Source: Deuterostichococcus epilithicus (lineage: Eukaryota; Chlorophyta; Trebouxiophyceae; Prasiolales; Stichococcaceae). From it: a DNA stretch of 64,000 nt. Shown one piece after another: positions 12,492-23,252 of the stretch. Numbering within the stretch: position 1 is the stretch's first letter; each line of letters starts with the position of its first letter. A program made the position numbers and the translations under genes. The notes beneath the pieces were generated by a model. That model saw only the letters and a list, made by a program, of their open reading frames with translations. It ran no database searches and was not told the origin of the DNA. The stretch lies in NCBI GenBank assembly GCA_033439295.1, contig JAVTLE010000014.1, positions 3,968,001 to 4,032,000 on the forward strand, given 5' to 3'.

Positions 12492-13027
12492 GGGGGACAA
12501 ACTATCAGCTCTCTGACGCCAGCGTTTGAAGGGTTGATCATCACCTGCGGGGGGAGGTCAGCAGACCTCCGGCTACTGCTAGTTTAGACTCTCAGCGTTA
12601 CTGAGAGGAAGACCGAAGACACGAATCCGAGCATTTGCTCGTACCTATCTTTGGAGTGTCATCAGGATGCCAAAGCCAGATTGGCAGAGCGAATCTGAAC
12701 CGCACCAAATACCTAGTCTGGTTTGGGTTGACAGATTGCTGCACGTGTGTGAAATATGCGCTCCGCATGTTGCAGCAAGTAGCAGGTAGGTACACTGCTT
12801 CCGTTGGACGGCCTTGCTGTGAGATGATCCAGCCGTCATCTGCTTCGGTTCGTTTGTTCGTCGTCGCTGAAAGAGCAGTTCCCAGTAGAGGTTGAGTCTT
12901 TACGTCTGCTTCCGACTGCCAAAGCGTCCAGGCATCGGTCTGCTGCACGCCAGGGCGTCAGGTGGTGCCCGTCGATCTACGGAACCCATTTAACTTGCTG
13001 CCAAAGCGGCCTCGGTGGTCGGTCTCC
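12492..13027. other. Convergent intergenic region, OAT / CysRS 3' ends
   Basis: Both flanking genes end here. The stretch should hold two 3' untranslated regions. Its one clear feature is a degenerate copy of the CysRS terminal codons at 12929-12971, listed separately. No other gene was recognised. Confidence 0.5.
12929..12971 (-). repeat. Copy of the CysRS stop-codon region in its 3' flank
   Basis: This 43-nt segment matches 13029-13071, the last codons and stop of CysRS, at 38 of 43 positions with a period of exactly 100 nt. It lies downstream of the stop in the direction of transcription, so the gene's 3' end has been duplicated in tandem and has decayed. Confidence 0.8.
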
Positions 13028-16000
13028 TCAGGTGTCGGTCTGCTGCACGCCGGGGCGCCAGGTGGTGCCGGTGGGGCCGTCCATAATGCTGATGCCGACC
13101 GCCTCCAGCCGCGCCCTCACAGCGTCCGCCTCCTCAAAGTCCTTGGCCTGCAGGCACAGGCGCTGCGGCTCGAAGCTGCAAGCCCGACGACCATGCCAGG
13201 ACGGCGGGCAGACTGCCTGCAGAGTTGCAGCTGGGCTGCCGCTCCCAAACCCTCCACGCTGCAGGCGATGGCGTTTGAAATTTCAAACGCGCTTCCGGCC
13301 CCAATGTGGCGAGCATTCCGAGCAACCTCACCAATCTGCCCTGGGCAACCTGATTGGGTCGCGTGAATGTGGCTGCATCCGACAGGTACCTTGCGCGCCG
13401 CGGCTCGGCTCTCAATGCGCTGCGCGACGTCGTCCTCGGTGAGGCCGGCGCGCTTGAGCGCCATCTCTCGCAGCTCCTGCGCAAGGCACCAACGCGGCTG
13501 CTCAGCGCAAATGTCTGGTCGTGTCTGAGGAGATGTCCCGGCAGCGAAAGTGCACTGCAACAGCTGCCCATTGCACGCTGTTCCTGACTTGCTGGGACCT
13601 CTGACCATCCCAGGGCTGACGCGGCAGGCTTCAGGCGCAGCCCCCGCACCGGCTTTGTTCCATGATCGCACCCCCGTCCAGAGTAGCTCTGTCGTGCCAA
13701 CGGCTCCTGTCTGGCTCCAAAGCCAATGCAAGGCATTCCACCACTTGGGTCGAGGGTTCAGGCAGAGCTGGGGTCTCATTTGGGCACCCAGCCATGACAC
13801 AACGACCGGCAGGCAGCGCACAGCATCAGCACAAGTGACAGCGCCCCTCGCTCTCTGCAATACCGCCCCCGGCTCCTCAGCGACACACTATAGCAGCACA
13901 GACGATCTGCCTTCTCACCTGCAGCACCGCCTGCGGCTCGTCGGCGGGCAGCCCCAGCAGGCGCAGTGTTTCCACCGTGGCGGTCAGGAGCGACGCTAGC
14001 GCCGGCAGCCGGTCCGCCTGCTTGCGCCCCTTTTTCGTGTACAGCAGGTCGTTGACGCGTGTCACCGGCGCGGACAGCGACGCAATGGCCTGCACCTCGG
14101 CACACGGGGGCAGAGCTCAGGGGAAGGAGCTCGCACTAAGTCTGGGCTGCCGGCCGGTCGGCGAGTTCCGGGTGGGGCTTCAGCGCTGTGGAAGCAAGGC
14201 GTGGCGCCTGCAGTGTAGTTGCTCGCGCCAGATTGACACGGTGCCGGCCTGATGCGAGTTGGTAACGCATGTGGGGTGTGGGTGCAGTGTCTGTGGTGCA
14301 TTTAAGATTGGAAACCCGGCATCAAGCAGGCGTCTTCTGAATAGCGCAGAGCACCTGGGGCGTGTTCAGGTCGTCGGCCATGGCGCCGTTAACCGCTGCC
14401 AGCACCTCGCCGCCGGGGCCTCTGCCGGCTTGCACATCCTGCTCTGCCACCGCCAGCGCTGCGGCGCCCTCCTCTCCAGCACCCGCTAATGCCTGCCGTG
14501 CGTCAATGACCTGTGCAGGCGGGCAGGCACATGCATCCAGCAAGCTCGGGTGTTGACATGCCAAGGTAGGGGCCGCTTTCCGAAGGTGGCAGCTCGGTGA
14601 GTGCGAAGCCAGCGCGGGGCCACGACATGCGGACGCGGCGCTGACTGGGCGCAACAATGTTTGCAGACTCTCAAGCGACTTGCGCGAACAATTGCACCGG
14701 CGGCAGACCCTGCTGCAACCTCGGTGCAAATCGATCTGAGTCCCGGTCCGCATCCACCCATGCCGGACACCGCCACGCTCCCCAAAAGGGGACGGGACGT
14801 GTCGATCTGGGAGTCGCATGTGTGCCAATGCAGCGGCAGAATTTTGAATACAAACCTTTTGATTTCAGAGTGAAACAACCTTGCAGGTCGTTTCACGACT
14901 TACGACATAAGCAACCCACCGCCTGGTAAAAGGAGTACAGCCGCTCCGAGGCCTCCTCCAGCGCTCGCTGCGTGTAGTTCACCGCCGCCCGGTAGTGCGT
15001 GCCCTGCAGGTCAGGACACATCGCAGTCATGCGCCTAGGGAGGCTCGACGTGCAATCACAAGGCTGCATGCCCTGCCGCGGCATGCGGTGGGCCTGCACA
15101 GGGTGCGGGGCGCAGCTGTTCAGCAATCAGCAGCGATTGTGGCCCTCCCTCTTGGCACAGCTCATCGGCAGCTGCTGCACTGCGAGCAAGCACAGGGCAT
15201 GCACGGGACTACTTGTCATAGGTTTTTCAAACATGAAAATCTGCCGCAGCACGCCCGCCGCCAGCTCCGCCACTGCACAGGTTGCCGCAAGTCGCTGCGA
15301 CGCCATGAAGTCTCACCAGCAGCCAGAAGCGCAGGGCGGGCGGCGCGTAGGCGGCGGTCGCCTCGCGGATGGTGAAGAAGTTGCCGAGGCTCTTGGACAT
15401 CTTCTCGGCGTCCACATTCACAAAGCCGTTGTGCACCCAGTAGCGCACGAAGTCCCGGCCATCGTTTGGGCGGTGCTCCGCGTCGCAGCCGCAGGCCGCC
15501 GCTTGCGACTGCGCCAGCTCGTTCTCGTGGTGCGGGAACTGCAGGTCCCTGCGCGGAGGTGGGGCACTTGTCACCAATCAGGTGTCGTTGCTCCAATCAC
15601 AAAAGGCGACGGCTTTGCAGCGGCAGGGAACCAGCGGCCGCCATTTGCTGCCGCCAGCGAATGCGGCTCCCCAAATCCGGCGTCCAGGAGTGCAGGTCCT
15701 TGCGGCAAGCGGCTGTCACACCATTTGTGGGAGAAATCACTGGACAGCTGAGTCCTGGAGGCGAGCAAGCCCACCTGCCGCCGCCATGGATGTCGATGAC
15801 GGGGCCCATGAGGTGGCGGATCATGGCGCTGCACTCGATGTGCCACCCCGGGCGCCCAGCGCCCCAGGGGCTGTCCCATTGCGGCTCCCCCGGCTTGGCC
15901 GCCTTCCACAGCGCAAAGTCCGCCGGGGAGCGCTTGCGCGCGTCAATGCCGATACGCTGCCCCGCCTGGCCCTCCTCCTGCAGGGCGTGCCAGGCATGCT

Positions 16001-18107
16001 GATTGGCGGCCGGAAGCCGCGCGCTGAACGAGGGCCGCGGACAAGTGCACAGGGTGCACGGCTCGAATGGCGTCCGGCGCTGACACTCTGCCACGACGGT
16101 GACAGGCATGGCTCTACAGACGCGGCTCTGATGGTCCTTTGACGACGTGCTGCGCAGACGCGTCAGCCGTTGAAAGCGGCAGGCATGCAGCCGCAGCCAC
16201 TCACAAGTTTGCTTCCGGCCGTGCACCTGCGTGTGCCGCGACAGCCGGCCGTAGCCCGGCAGCGTTTGGATGTCGAAGAACACGTCGCCGTCGACAGCGT
16301 AGGCGTGCCCATTGTCGATGATCTGGTGGATCGTGTCAATCATGGCGGGAATGTGCGCCGTCGCGCGCGGCTCCAGGCTCGGCGGCAGGCAGCCCAGCAG
16401 CCGCATGTCCTCGTGGAACTCGTCGATGTATCTGCGAGTGTGAATGGTCCAGCTGCCTTTACGCTCTGGGCTGTTGAGAGTCCTGTTATGCGTGGGCGTC
16501 CGCGGCCTTGGCCACACAAGCCGCACGCCGTCACGGGCACTTGCGAGAGTTGCTGGCTCGAACTCAGTCATGCTCTACGGTGCGCACGACTGCTACTCGC
16601 CGTCTTGGTGCACATGAGGGTCGCTGGCTCGAATCCGGGCTTGCTCTACGGCGTGCATGCCGGGTCTGCACCCAGCAGCGAGGCTCGCTCTGGAAGTGTG
16701 GCACACCATGCGGCCGCATGCCGCCATGGCCTGGCACCGCGCCGGCGGCCGTCAAGGAGCCCCGACCCCTCAGCCCTCGCCGCTGGCAGAGAGCCGACGG
16801 TGGCTCACCCGATGCACCGCGCACGCAGGAGGCCAGCGGCCAACAGCCTGCAGCAATGCCCGCGGCCGCGGTTCGGGCTGCCCAGTGTATGTGCGCTCAG
16901 CGGTGCAAACACCCTCATCGCCAACTGAGGACGGACGGCTCCTCGCCCAGCTTCGTCATGACATGACGGTCACCAATCTCTTGCCTGCTGCTTGCCTAAG
17001 GCAAGGCTAAAGTTGTATCAGCAGACTCCCAGCACCCACTGCTGGCAGAGGGCGGCCGGCCACTCGCTCATCTCCATTGCGCACGTCTCAGAGTCGTCCT
17101 AGAGCTTTGCTGCTGGTTGCTGCCAATGCGTGGAGCTGCGTCGGGAGCTCCGCCAAGGGGCGCACCGCTGGCTGAGGACGGACGGCTCCTCGCCCAGCTC
17201 CGCTGCCCGCTTGATGATCTTGTCGTCCACGTCCGTGAAGTTGCGCACATACTGGACCTCATAGCCCAGGTGGCCCAGGTGCCGGTACAGCACGTCAAAC
17301 GCCACGTACGCCCGCGCATGTCCTGCAGCATGGCGGCAGAGCCTGGCTTCAGCTTCCCTGTCCGCGATGGGCAGAAGGTGCTGCTGCTATGCCATTGCTC
17401 GTACTTGCTCGTGAACCTGCCAGCTGTCCATCGGCAGGTGTACGTGTGATGGGCGCAAACCAGCTGCCGCTGGTGAGGAGCCTGCCTGTGCCGCCACGAC
17501 AGGGCAGAGCTCACGGGGAAGGAAGGTGTGGCCAACCTATGTGGCTCATGGAGTAGACGGTGACGCCGCACACATACATGCTGACGGCATTGCCCTGGTC
17601 CGGCCGCGGCGTGAACGGCTCCTTCCGCCGTGACATGGAATTGTACAACTGCAGCTGCGGCTGGCCTGTGCCTGCTGCAGCCGCTGGCGCGTCTGCCGCT
17701 GCAGTAGTGGTGCCGGCGTCGGCCACCGTCGCGTGCGCGGCAGCGCTGCACCTGCGCCAGCAGATGTGGAGGTCCTGATCAGTGCTGACATGCGCGCACT
17801 GGAGGACCTGCCGAACCACAGGCTGGCTTGCCCTCTGTATAGTCACGCAAAATACACGCAAGCATCCAAGACAACCACTTTGTAGAAACATGCCACACCT
17901 AACACGACATTGCCGGCATGGCGGTGGTGGCTGACTATCTGCCCTGCCGCGGTGTGGCGCCGCCCATGGCAAGGACTGTGCGCAGCTTGCTCCGTGGTGC
18001 AAGCAAGCTTGCCGCGTCGCGCTGCAGTGACGCAGCGGCGCTCGTGTCCGGAAGACAGTCTGGCTGCGCAGAAGCGCCAGCGCCCGGGCTGTGCTCGTTG
18101 ATAGCAT
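13028..18107 (-). CDS. CARS: Cysteinyl-tRNA synthetase, probably organellar
   Basis: This class I synthetase charges tRNA-Cys with cysteine. The core is bacterial/organellar in type. The N-terminal catalytic part gives MYVCGVTVY and MSHIG, and the HIGH motif is completed across an intron (SHIG then [16 protein letters not shown]). Then come [46 protein letters not shown], the zinc-binding [27 protein letters not shown] and the KMSKS loop in [10 protein letters not shown]. The helical anticodon-binding part follows ([21 protein letters not shown]). The C-terminus is [12 protein letters not shown] with a TGA at 13028-13030. The ATG at 18107 opens a basic, Ser/Thr-rich presequence ([16 protein letters not shown]), consistent with plastid or mitochondrial targeting. 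Exon limits between it and MSRRKEPF are uncertain. Several introns contain tandem repeats of exon edges. Confidence 0.93.
16551..16660. repeat. Diverged tandem pair in a CysRS intron
   Basis: Two units of about 38 nt, at 16551-16588 and 16622-16660, share GCTGGCTCGAA and GCTCTACGG with a period of about 71 nt. They lie in a CysRS intron. I found no adjoining exon they were copied from. Confidence 0.6.
16924..17200 (-). repeat. CysRS exon 3' end copied into the next intron
   Basis: A 28-nt perfect match links 17172-17199, the exon coding for LGEEPSVLS, with 16925-16952 in the downstream intron, at a period of 247 nt. Similarity outside this core is weak. Confidence 0.85.
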
Positions 18108-18873
18108 CGGCGGCCAAGGTAACCGACGAGTGCCCCAACGGGTGCGCCTGGTGCAAATGGCCTGACTGATCCGAGATGAGACCGCAGATCAAAGGCTGCA
18201 CATGCGCCGCATGTCTGTGCTTGAATTTGAGTGCACAGCGACGGCGGCGGCGGTGCAGCGCTGCGCGGGCACCCAAGACGGGCGCCGCTCAATCTCCCGC
18301 CTCGGGTCTCTACCTTAACGATCAGGAAGTTGCCCTCGTTTCTGATCAAGCGAATGAGCTCGCCTTACAAGCTTGCGAGAGTTCGAAAGCGATGCGCCCG
18401 TCTCAAGGTGTGCCAATGCTCTGGCTGATGGATGTGCGTGCGCGAAAGGTAATGACAGGCACGGTTGGTCTGCCGATCGCTTCATTGGAGTCTGGGTGTG
18501 TCGGTGCTGTCTCAGCGAATCACACGTGACACGAACCTTCCGAAACAGGCCTGCATTTTCAGGGCCAGACGTCTCTTGCACTCACTGTTAAGATAACAGG
18601 CGTCTTGTCATCTGTGTGAATATTTCATCAGGTCCCTGCGCGAACATCCGGAAGAATCAGAGGAGCACCCTGTCCGTCAGTCGTTCGACTCTCGGCTGTC
18701 AATCCGTGAGATGTGCAACCGGGCGACTGGGAAGCACCTGGCATGACGTGACACTTAAGTGCCCGTAAAAGTTGCACATTCAACGGAGAAGAGCTGACGC
18801 TCAACCTAAGACTGACACCTGGCAAATGTCCCTGCAGGACCGCGCCGCTTCTGAGAACAGCGCCTGACCCCGC
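18108..18873. promoter_or_regulatory. Divergent intergenic region, CysRS / microprotein A
   Basis: CysRS reads left and the first microprotein gene reads right from this gap of about 770 bp. Short open frames on both strands show no recognisable family. The region probably holds the two promoters and 5' untranslated sequence. Confidence 0.35.
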
Positions 18874-19164
18874 ATGGCTGTTGTGACGGCAGTCCCGGCG
18901 GACAAGGACCCATTCAAGGGTCTCGGCTGGCTGATCTACGGCTTGGTCGGACTGCACGTAGCGGCGTTCATCTTCTGGGTGAGTCTTGACCGCGCTCACA
19001 AAAGGATGCGAGCCCGGAATCCCACAAAGGGCTGGAACATTTTGGGGTTCGTGGCGTTCGTTCTCGTGATTTCCGCACCAGCCACCATGAAAAACACCGC
19101 CGTCCTGCAGGTGTGGAAGACAGTCACCAGCAACCGCCGGCCGCGCAAGATCGCGCAGGACTGA
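18874..19164 (+). CDS. Membrane microprotein A, 52 residues
   Basis: Two exons, 18874-18978 and 19111-19164, are separated by a 132-nt intron with a strong GTGAGT donor and a CTGCAG acceptor. The intron is a multiple of three and has no in-frame stop, so retaining it would add 44 residues without breaking the frame. The spliced product starts MAVVTAVPADKDPFKGLG, has one hydrophobic helix (WLIYGLVGLHVAAFIFWVW) and ends in a basic tail (KTVTSNRRPRKIAQD). I do not recognise the family. Hydrophobic segment and charged tail suggest a small subunit of a membrane complex, which is inference. Confidence 0.6.
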   Translation: MAVVTAVPADKDPFKGLGWLIYGLVGLHVAAFIFWVSLDRAHKRMRARNPTKGWNILGFVAFVLVISAPATMKNTAVLQVWKTVTSNRRPRKIAQD

Positions 19165-19417
19165 GTAGCCACTGCAGCAGGTGGCGCGCCGGCCTGGCAG
19201 CGCCCGCTAGCGCATCCCTTCATCCGCCTGCATTCAAACTGCTGCACGATTGGGGAGCTGTCAGACTGTCTGGACGCCTCCTCATTGTCGATAGGACAGC
19301 TGCGAACAGCAGACGGCAGCGCAGCAGCGGCGCAAAAGCACGAGCCAAGCGCGGGCTGGAATGCAAAGCGTGCCGTTGACACTTGCTGACTGGTGGGGGC
19401 TGTGACAGCACCAAGCT
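19165..19417. other. Spacer between the two microprotein genes
   Basis: This 253-bp gap separates two small genes on the same strand. It would hold the 3' end of the first and the promoter of the second. Nothing else is visible. Confidence 0.4.
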
Positions 19418-19972
19418 ATGGCGACGGCGCACACCTTCCACAGGTGAGACGGTTGTGGCAGCACCCTGCGTCAGGTTGCGAAACTTCGCAACCTGCTTGC
19501 TCATCTCACTGTCGGCTTCTGCTTTAGTGCTTATAGAGCGTGTCACTTTGGACAGGCACGTCGTCCCGCACCACGGCCCGGAGATCCTCCTGGGCGGTCA
19601 CAGCTGGCTTATTTCGGCGCTAGTGCTGGGCCACATGATCGCAGGTGACTGCGGCAGCGTCACGAAGTATCTGACATGCTGCACCATCAGGTTTTACAGG
19701 GTGCTTGCAGATTGCGTGAAATGACCTTGAGCCATGTCTCACGAAGTTTTCGCAGTTGCCAATTCATGTGTGTATGTCACCTCGGACCCATACCTTGCTG
19801 TCCAACTTTGAATGTGGGTGTCCCTGTTCCTGCAGTCATGATCTTCTGGCTGTGGCTCTTCTGGAAGTCGCGCCAGACCACCAAGGGGCGGCGGCAGACG
19901 CGGCAGACGCCCAAGCCCATGCACATCAGCTACGGATGGGTCCAGGAGAAGGAGAAAGACCGGATCCTCTGA
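19418..19972 (+). CDS. Membrane microprotein B, about 83 residues
   Basis: Three exons can be joined in frame. MATAHTFH ends at a GTGAGA donor near 19443. The second exon, from about 19555, gives RHVVPHHGPEILLGGHSW and then LISALVLGHMIA, ending near 19641. The third starts after GTTCCTGCAG near 19835 and gives VMIFWLWLFWKSRQTTKG, then a basic linker (RRQTRQTPKPMH) and ISYGWVQEKEKDRIL before a TGA at 19970-19972. One long hydrophobic helix spans the second junction. It carries many His, and charged residues flank the helix. I cannot assign a family. A respiratory or photosynthetic accessory subunit is possible but unsupported. It is downstream of microprotein A on the same strand and unlike it in sequence. 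Confidence 0.55.
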
Positions 19973-20492
19973 CGAGCTGCGCTGTGCCGAGCCCACGCCG
20001 CGCAACAGGGACCAAGCGCGGCACACAGGCGTCGATCACTTCTGGTACCTTGACAGGCGGCCTGTGGTGGCGACTGCAGCGGCCATTGTGCCCCAAAGTT
20101 TATAAGTAGGCACATGCGTGCCTGGACCCCCAGGTCAAGCTATGCGCCACAGGTCAGGACCTGCTGTATGTGATGGCGTTCTTTTCACGAAGTGTACAAT
20201 CGAGGTTGCATCTGGTTTTTCTGCATGTTCATTGGTTGCTCACAGGCTGCTGATCCTCTTGCGAGGTCTTGCAAGACAGCATTGTAAAACCCAGCAGATG
20301 TCGACAGAAGTGAAAGTTCAGGTGCAAATGCCATTGCGCACAAATTTCAATATTCGACCGACATGGGCACCCTGCGAAGGTCCTGCATGCCGGCACTTGA
20401 ATCATGGGGACCAGCACACCAGTCGAAGTATCAACAGCGTCACAATGTCCTAACCCCATGGAGCGACGCCATCTGCCGTCAGCCAGCTGCCG
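19973..20492. other. Convergent intergenic region
   Basis: This lies between the ends of microprotein B and the unknown membrane protein on the opposite strand. No gene or clear repeat was seen in it. Confidence 0.4.
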
Positions 20493-21701
20493 TCACGCAT
20501 TCCAGTCAATATTTTCCACCTTTGTCAGCGGCTGCTGCACCGCGTCCTCAATGTCCCACCACGTGCGAACAGTGTGCAATTTTGATCCGACCACAAACCC
20601 GGCCCACTGCTCCTGCAGCTCGCTGTCCTGGGGGTACATGGGGTTTAGGATGCCCTCCCCGATGGGGAGGCCGTCGGCATCCAGCGATGGGACCTGCGGC
20701 CAGGCGCAAGGCGGTCACGACACAAAATAGCGTTCGGTGCTGACAGGCCAAGAATGCATCACAGCAGCGACTTGGAACGCCGCCAGTCAGCCATGCGGCC
20801 TCACCCTGCTGTCGAGCACGAATTGGTAATCCTGCACAGCAGACATTGCTCGCCTCAGTAAAAGCCATCCGCCTGCTTAAGCAATAGCCTTGGATGTTTG
20901 ACCGTGGAAGTAAACCCATCCCCTAGGAACCAGCATGTCGAATGAACTGTCGAACGTTTCGCTGTTACAACCGACCTCCAGAATCTCGGCAAATGAGCGA
21001 GCTTCCGCCATGCGCGTGTCTGACTCCACATACTCGCCCAGCGCCTGCAGCATGCGTTGCTTCTGGCTTGTCAGCGCCACTGCTTGCTGCTGCTGCTGCT
21101 GTTGAGCCTGCTGCCGCTGGCGTCGCCGCTGCGGGGTCACAGGAGAAACATGTTGCTTGTTTGCGGATGCTGCCAGAACCAGGGTGCAGAGCGAGCAATG
21201 AACATGTGCGAAGCACCCACATTGCTGTGCAGAGCACCAGGTCATCGACGCTCTCACCCACTGCATGCCCCGCCAGAGCCTGGCCGCCAGCAAAAGCAGT
21301 GCCACTGCCAGCACAGCTGCGGCAATTGCCGTGATGCTGGCGGACCCATTTGCAAGCGTTCGGCCGGTTTCGCCGACCTGCTGCCGCAACGACTGGGCTG
21401 CACGACCGACCGCCAGCATCAGGGCTGCAATGTGCTGCACCACCTGCCGCAGACCGTCCGTCGCTCGGCCGCATGCGTTGCTGCTCCCTACTGACCCTGC
21501 TGCCAGTTGTGCCGTCGCAGCGTCCGCTGCCGCTGCCTGCTGCACTGCCGTCTGGGCTGTCCTCGCGCTGCGTGCGAGGTTGTGGAACAGCCATGCGCCA
21601 TTGTCGGGCACATCCAGATGCAGTGCCTCCAGCACCCCCAATGGGGCACCAACTGCAAAGCTGCCAGACGAGATTGACACTGCGAGCGACGACACCTGCA
21701 A
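20493..21701 (-). CDS. Single-span membrane protein of unknown function, 5' end unresolved
   Basis: At least four exons can be joined. The first seen, from an acceptor at about 21700 (VSSLAVSISSGSFAVG), codes for an Ala/Gln-rich helical stretch and one transmembrane helix (ITAIAAAVLAVALLLLAARLW), ending GMQW at a GTGAGA donor. The next, from about 21135, starts RRRQRQQAQQQQQQQ and continues with a likely coiled coil (KQRMLQALGEYVESDTRMAE). A short exon gives QDYQFVLDSR. The last gives VPSLDADGLPIGEGILNP, YPQDSELQEQWAGFVVG and ENIDWNA with a TGA at 20493-20495. Topology is a long helical N-terminal part, one membrane span and an acidic tail. The first exon upstream of 21701 was not found. I do not recognise the family. 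Confidence 0.55.
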
Positions 21702-23252
21702 ACAAGACTCAGTTCAGGCAGCAATCACTTCTGCCCTTCGTGGATCACGCAAACTTGACCGTGCCAGCGTCCAGGGCAGCTTTGACGCATGTTAGGCGTG
21801 CGCGCACCTGGAGCCGAGACAGGTTTTGACGTCTGACACCCGGAAGGTGCGCTGCACGTCTGACGTCTGTACGAAAGCAGCATGCTGCGGGTTTCGCAGA
21901 CGACGCCGCAACGCTTTGCACGACATACAGCGGCATGGTAGCTCAGTCACCCATGCCGCCGCCGGACATGCTGGCAAAACATTGCGTGGAAGCGAGACGA
22001 TGCTAGCTGATCACTCGTCCCTCTAAGTGTGTGGTGACTTTGGCATAACGGGCTTTGAACTTGCCACCAGTGCTTTCCGAAACCAAACTGGAAGGTTTCT
22101 CGGAAGCGTGTCCCGTGTTGGCAGATGACGGCAACGAATGCCTGCTGGCGTTCAGTGCTCCTATTCCGGGCGGAGAGGTGGCAGAAAGGATTGCGGTCGG
22201 ACTGAGGGACTGTTGCAGTTCTGACTAGGGGTTAGTCCGCCTCCGAATTGACCCTAGTCATGACCCCTATCGAAGGCCACAAACGCTGCCAACTCATGGG
22301 TCGTCATCGATCCCTTTATCGAGGCTCAGATCGAGCCACGCGTCGGAGCCGCACATTTCTGGCCAAGCAGCCCTGGGCGGCTCCGCCTTGCTGCAAACAT
22401 CTCACGGATCGCCAACCGGCGTTGAGACCAAGCGGCCGCCGTTGGAGCCATACGAAAGTGGGGAGAGGGTCACGCAGCGCGACTCCGCGTCTATCTTCCG
22501 GTCCCAGTTCACTTTTTGCCCAAAAGCGCAGGTGTGCGCCGTGTGCTGACTCCAGCAGGCAGCACCTCGGCTACAGCGAGCCCGTAGGCCTGTTTGTTAA
22601 ACAATTCAGCAAGTTTTCTGCGATCGTATTTCCTTCCGCGACCTTCCTCGAACGGAAGGTTCCTAGCGTCTCTGCTTCTTATCAGTGGTCTAAGGGCCGC
22701 GTCGAACCCGCGCGCGCCGGTACGACAGTGGCTGCTTCAGCCCTGCTTTATAGATCCACGTTCAGCTTATCTGCCTGTGTACACGTTCGGATCCCGCAGT
22801 ATCATGCCCCGCGGGCTGCTGCCGAGTCGGTTCGATTGCAAAGTGTACCGCCCTCGGCCCGCGCCCACCCACGGCAGCGATGGCGTGTACACTTGATCGA
22901 TGCGCATGACGCGCTTGAGGATTGTTCTCTGCCAATGCGCGCTGATGTGCTCCAGCCAAATCCGTAAGACACAAAACGCGTCCGCGCCTGTGCACTGCAG
23001 GACCCCCACTGCAGGGCGCGCGTACTCTCTTGCCGCCGTAACAATGGGCTGCGCAGGTAAAGCTGCAATGCTGCTGAATCTTCGTTCCGGTACTCGCTCG
23101 ACAGACTTGAACGCCGCTATGCCGTTAGGTCGCACCCCCGACTTGTCAGTGGTTTTCTCGAATTCGCAAACAGCGGTCACACGGTCGAGCCGAATCTTTC
23201 AAACTGAACCAGCTTTTCAATCACTGCAGCGTCGCACCCGGCGATTGAGGAC
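21702..23252. other. Divergent region upstream of the unknown membrane protein and K1
   Basis: About 1.5 kb separate the two divergent genes. It must hold the missing first exon or exons on the left and the K1 promoter on the right. A 239-codon open frame at 22248-22967 on the plus strand has no recognised domain. The central part (22600-22800) is less GC-rich than its flanks. I could not support a gene here. Confidence 0.35.

Noticed and set aside
16600-16660. A tRNA gene suggested by GGCTCGAATCC
   Set aside because: No pairing T-arm, anticodon arm or acceptor stem could be drawn around it. The motif is part of a diverged tandem repeat.
22248-22967. A 239-codon plus-strand gene
   Set aside because: There is no recognisable domain or splice evidence, and the amino-acid composition looks like untranslated GC-rich DNA.
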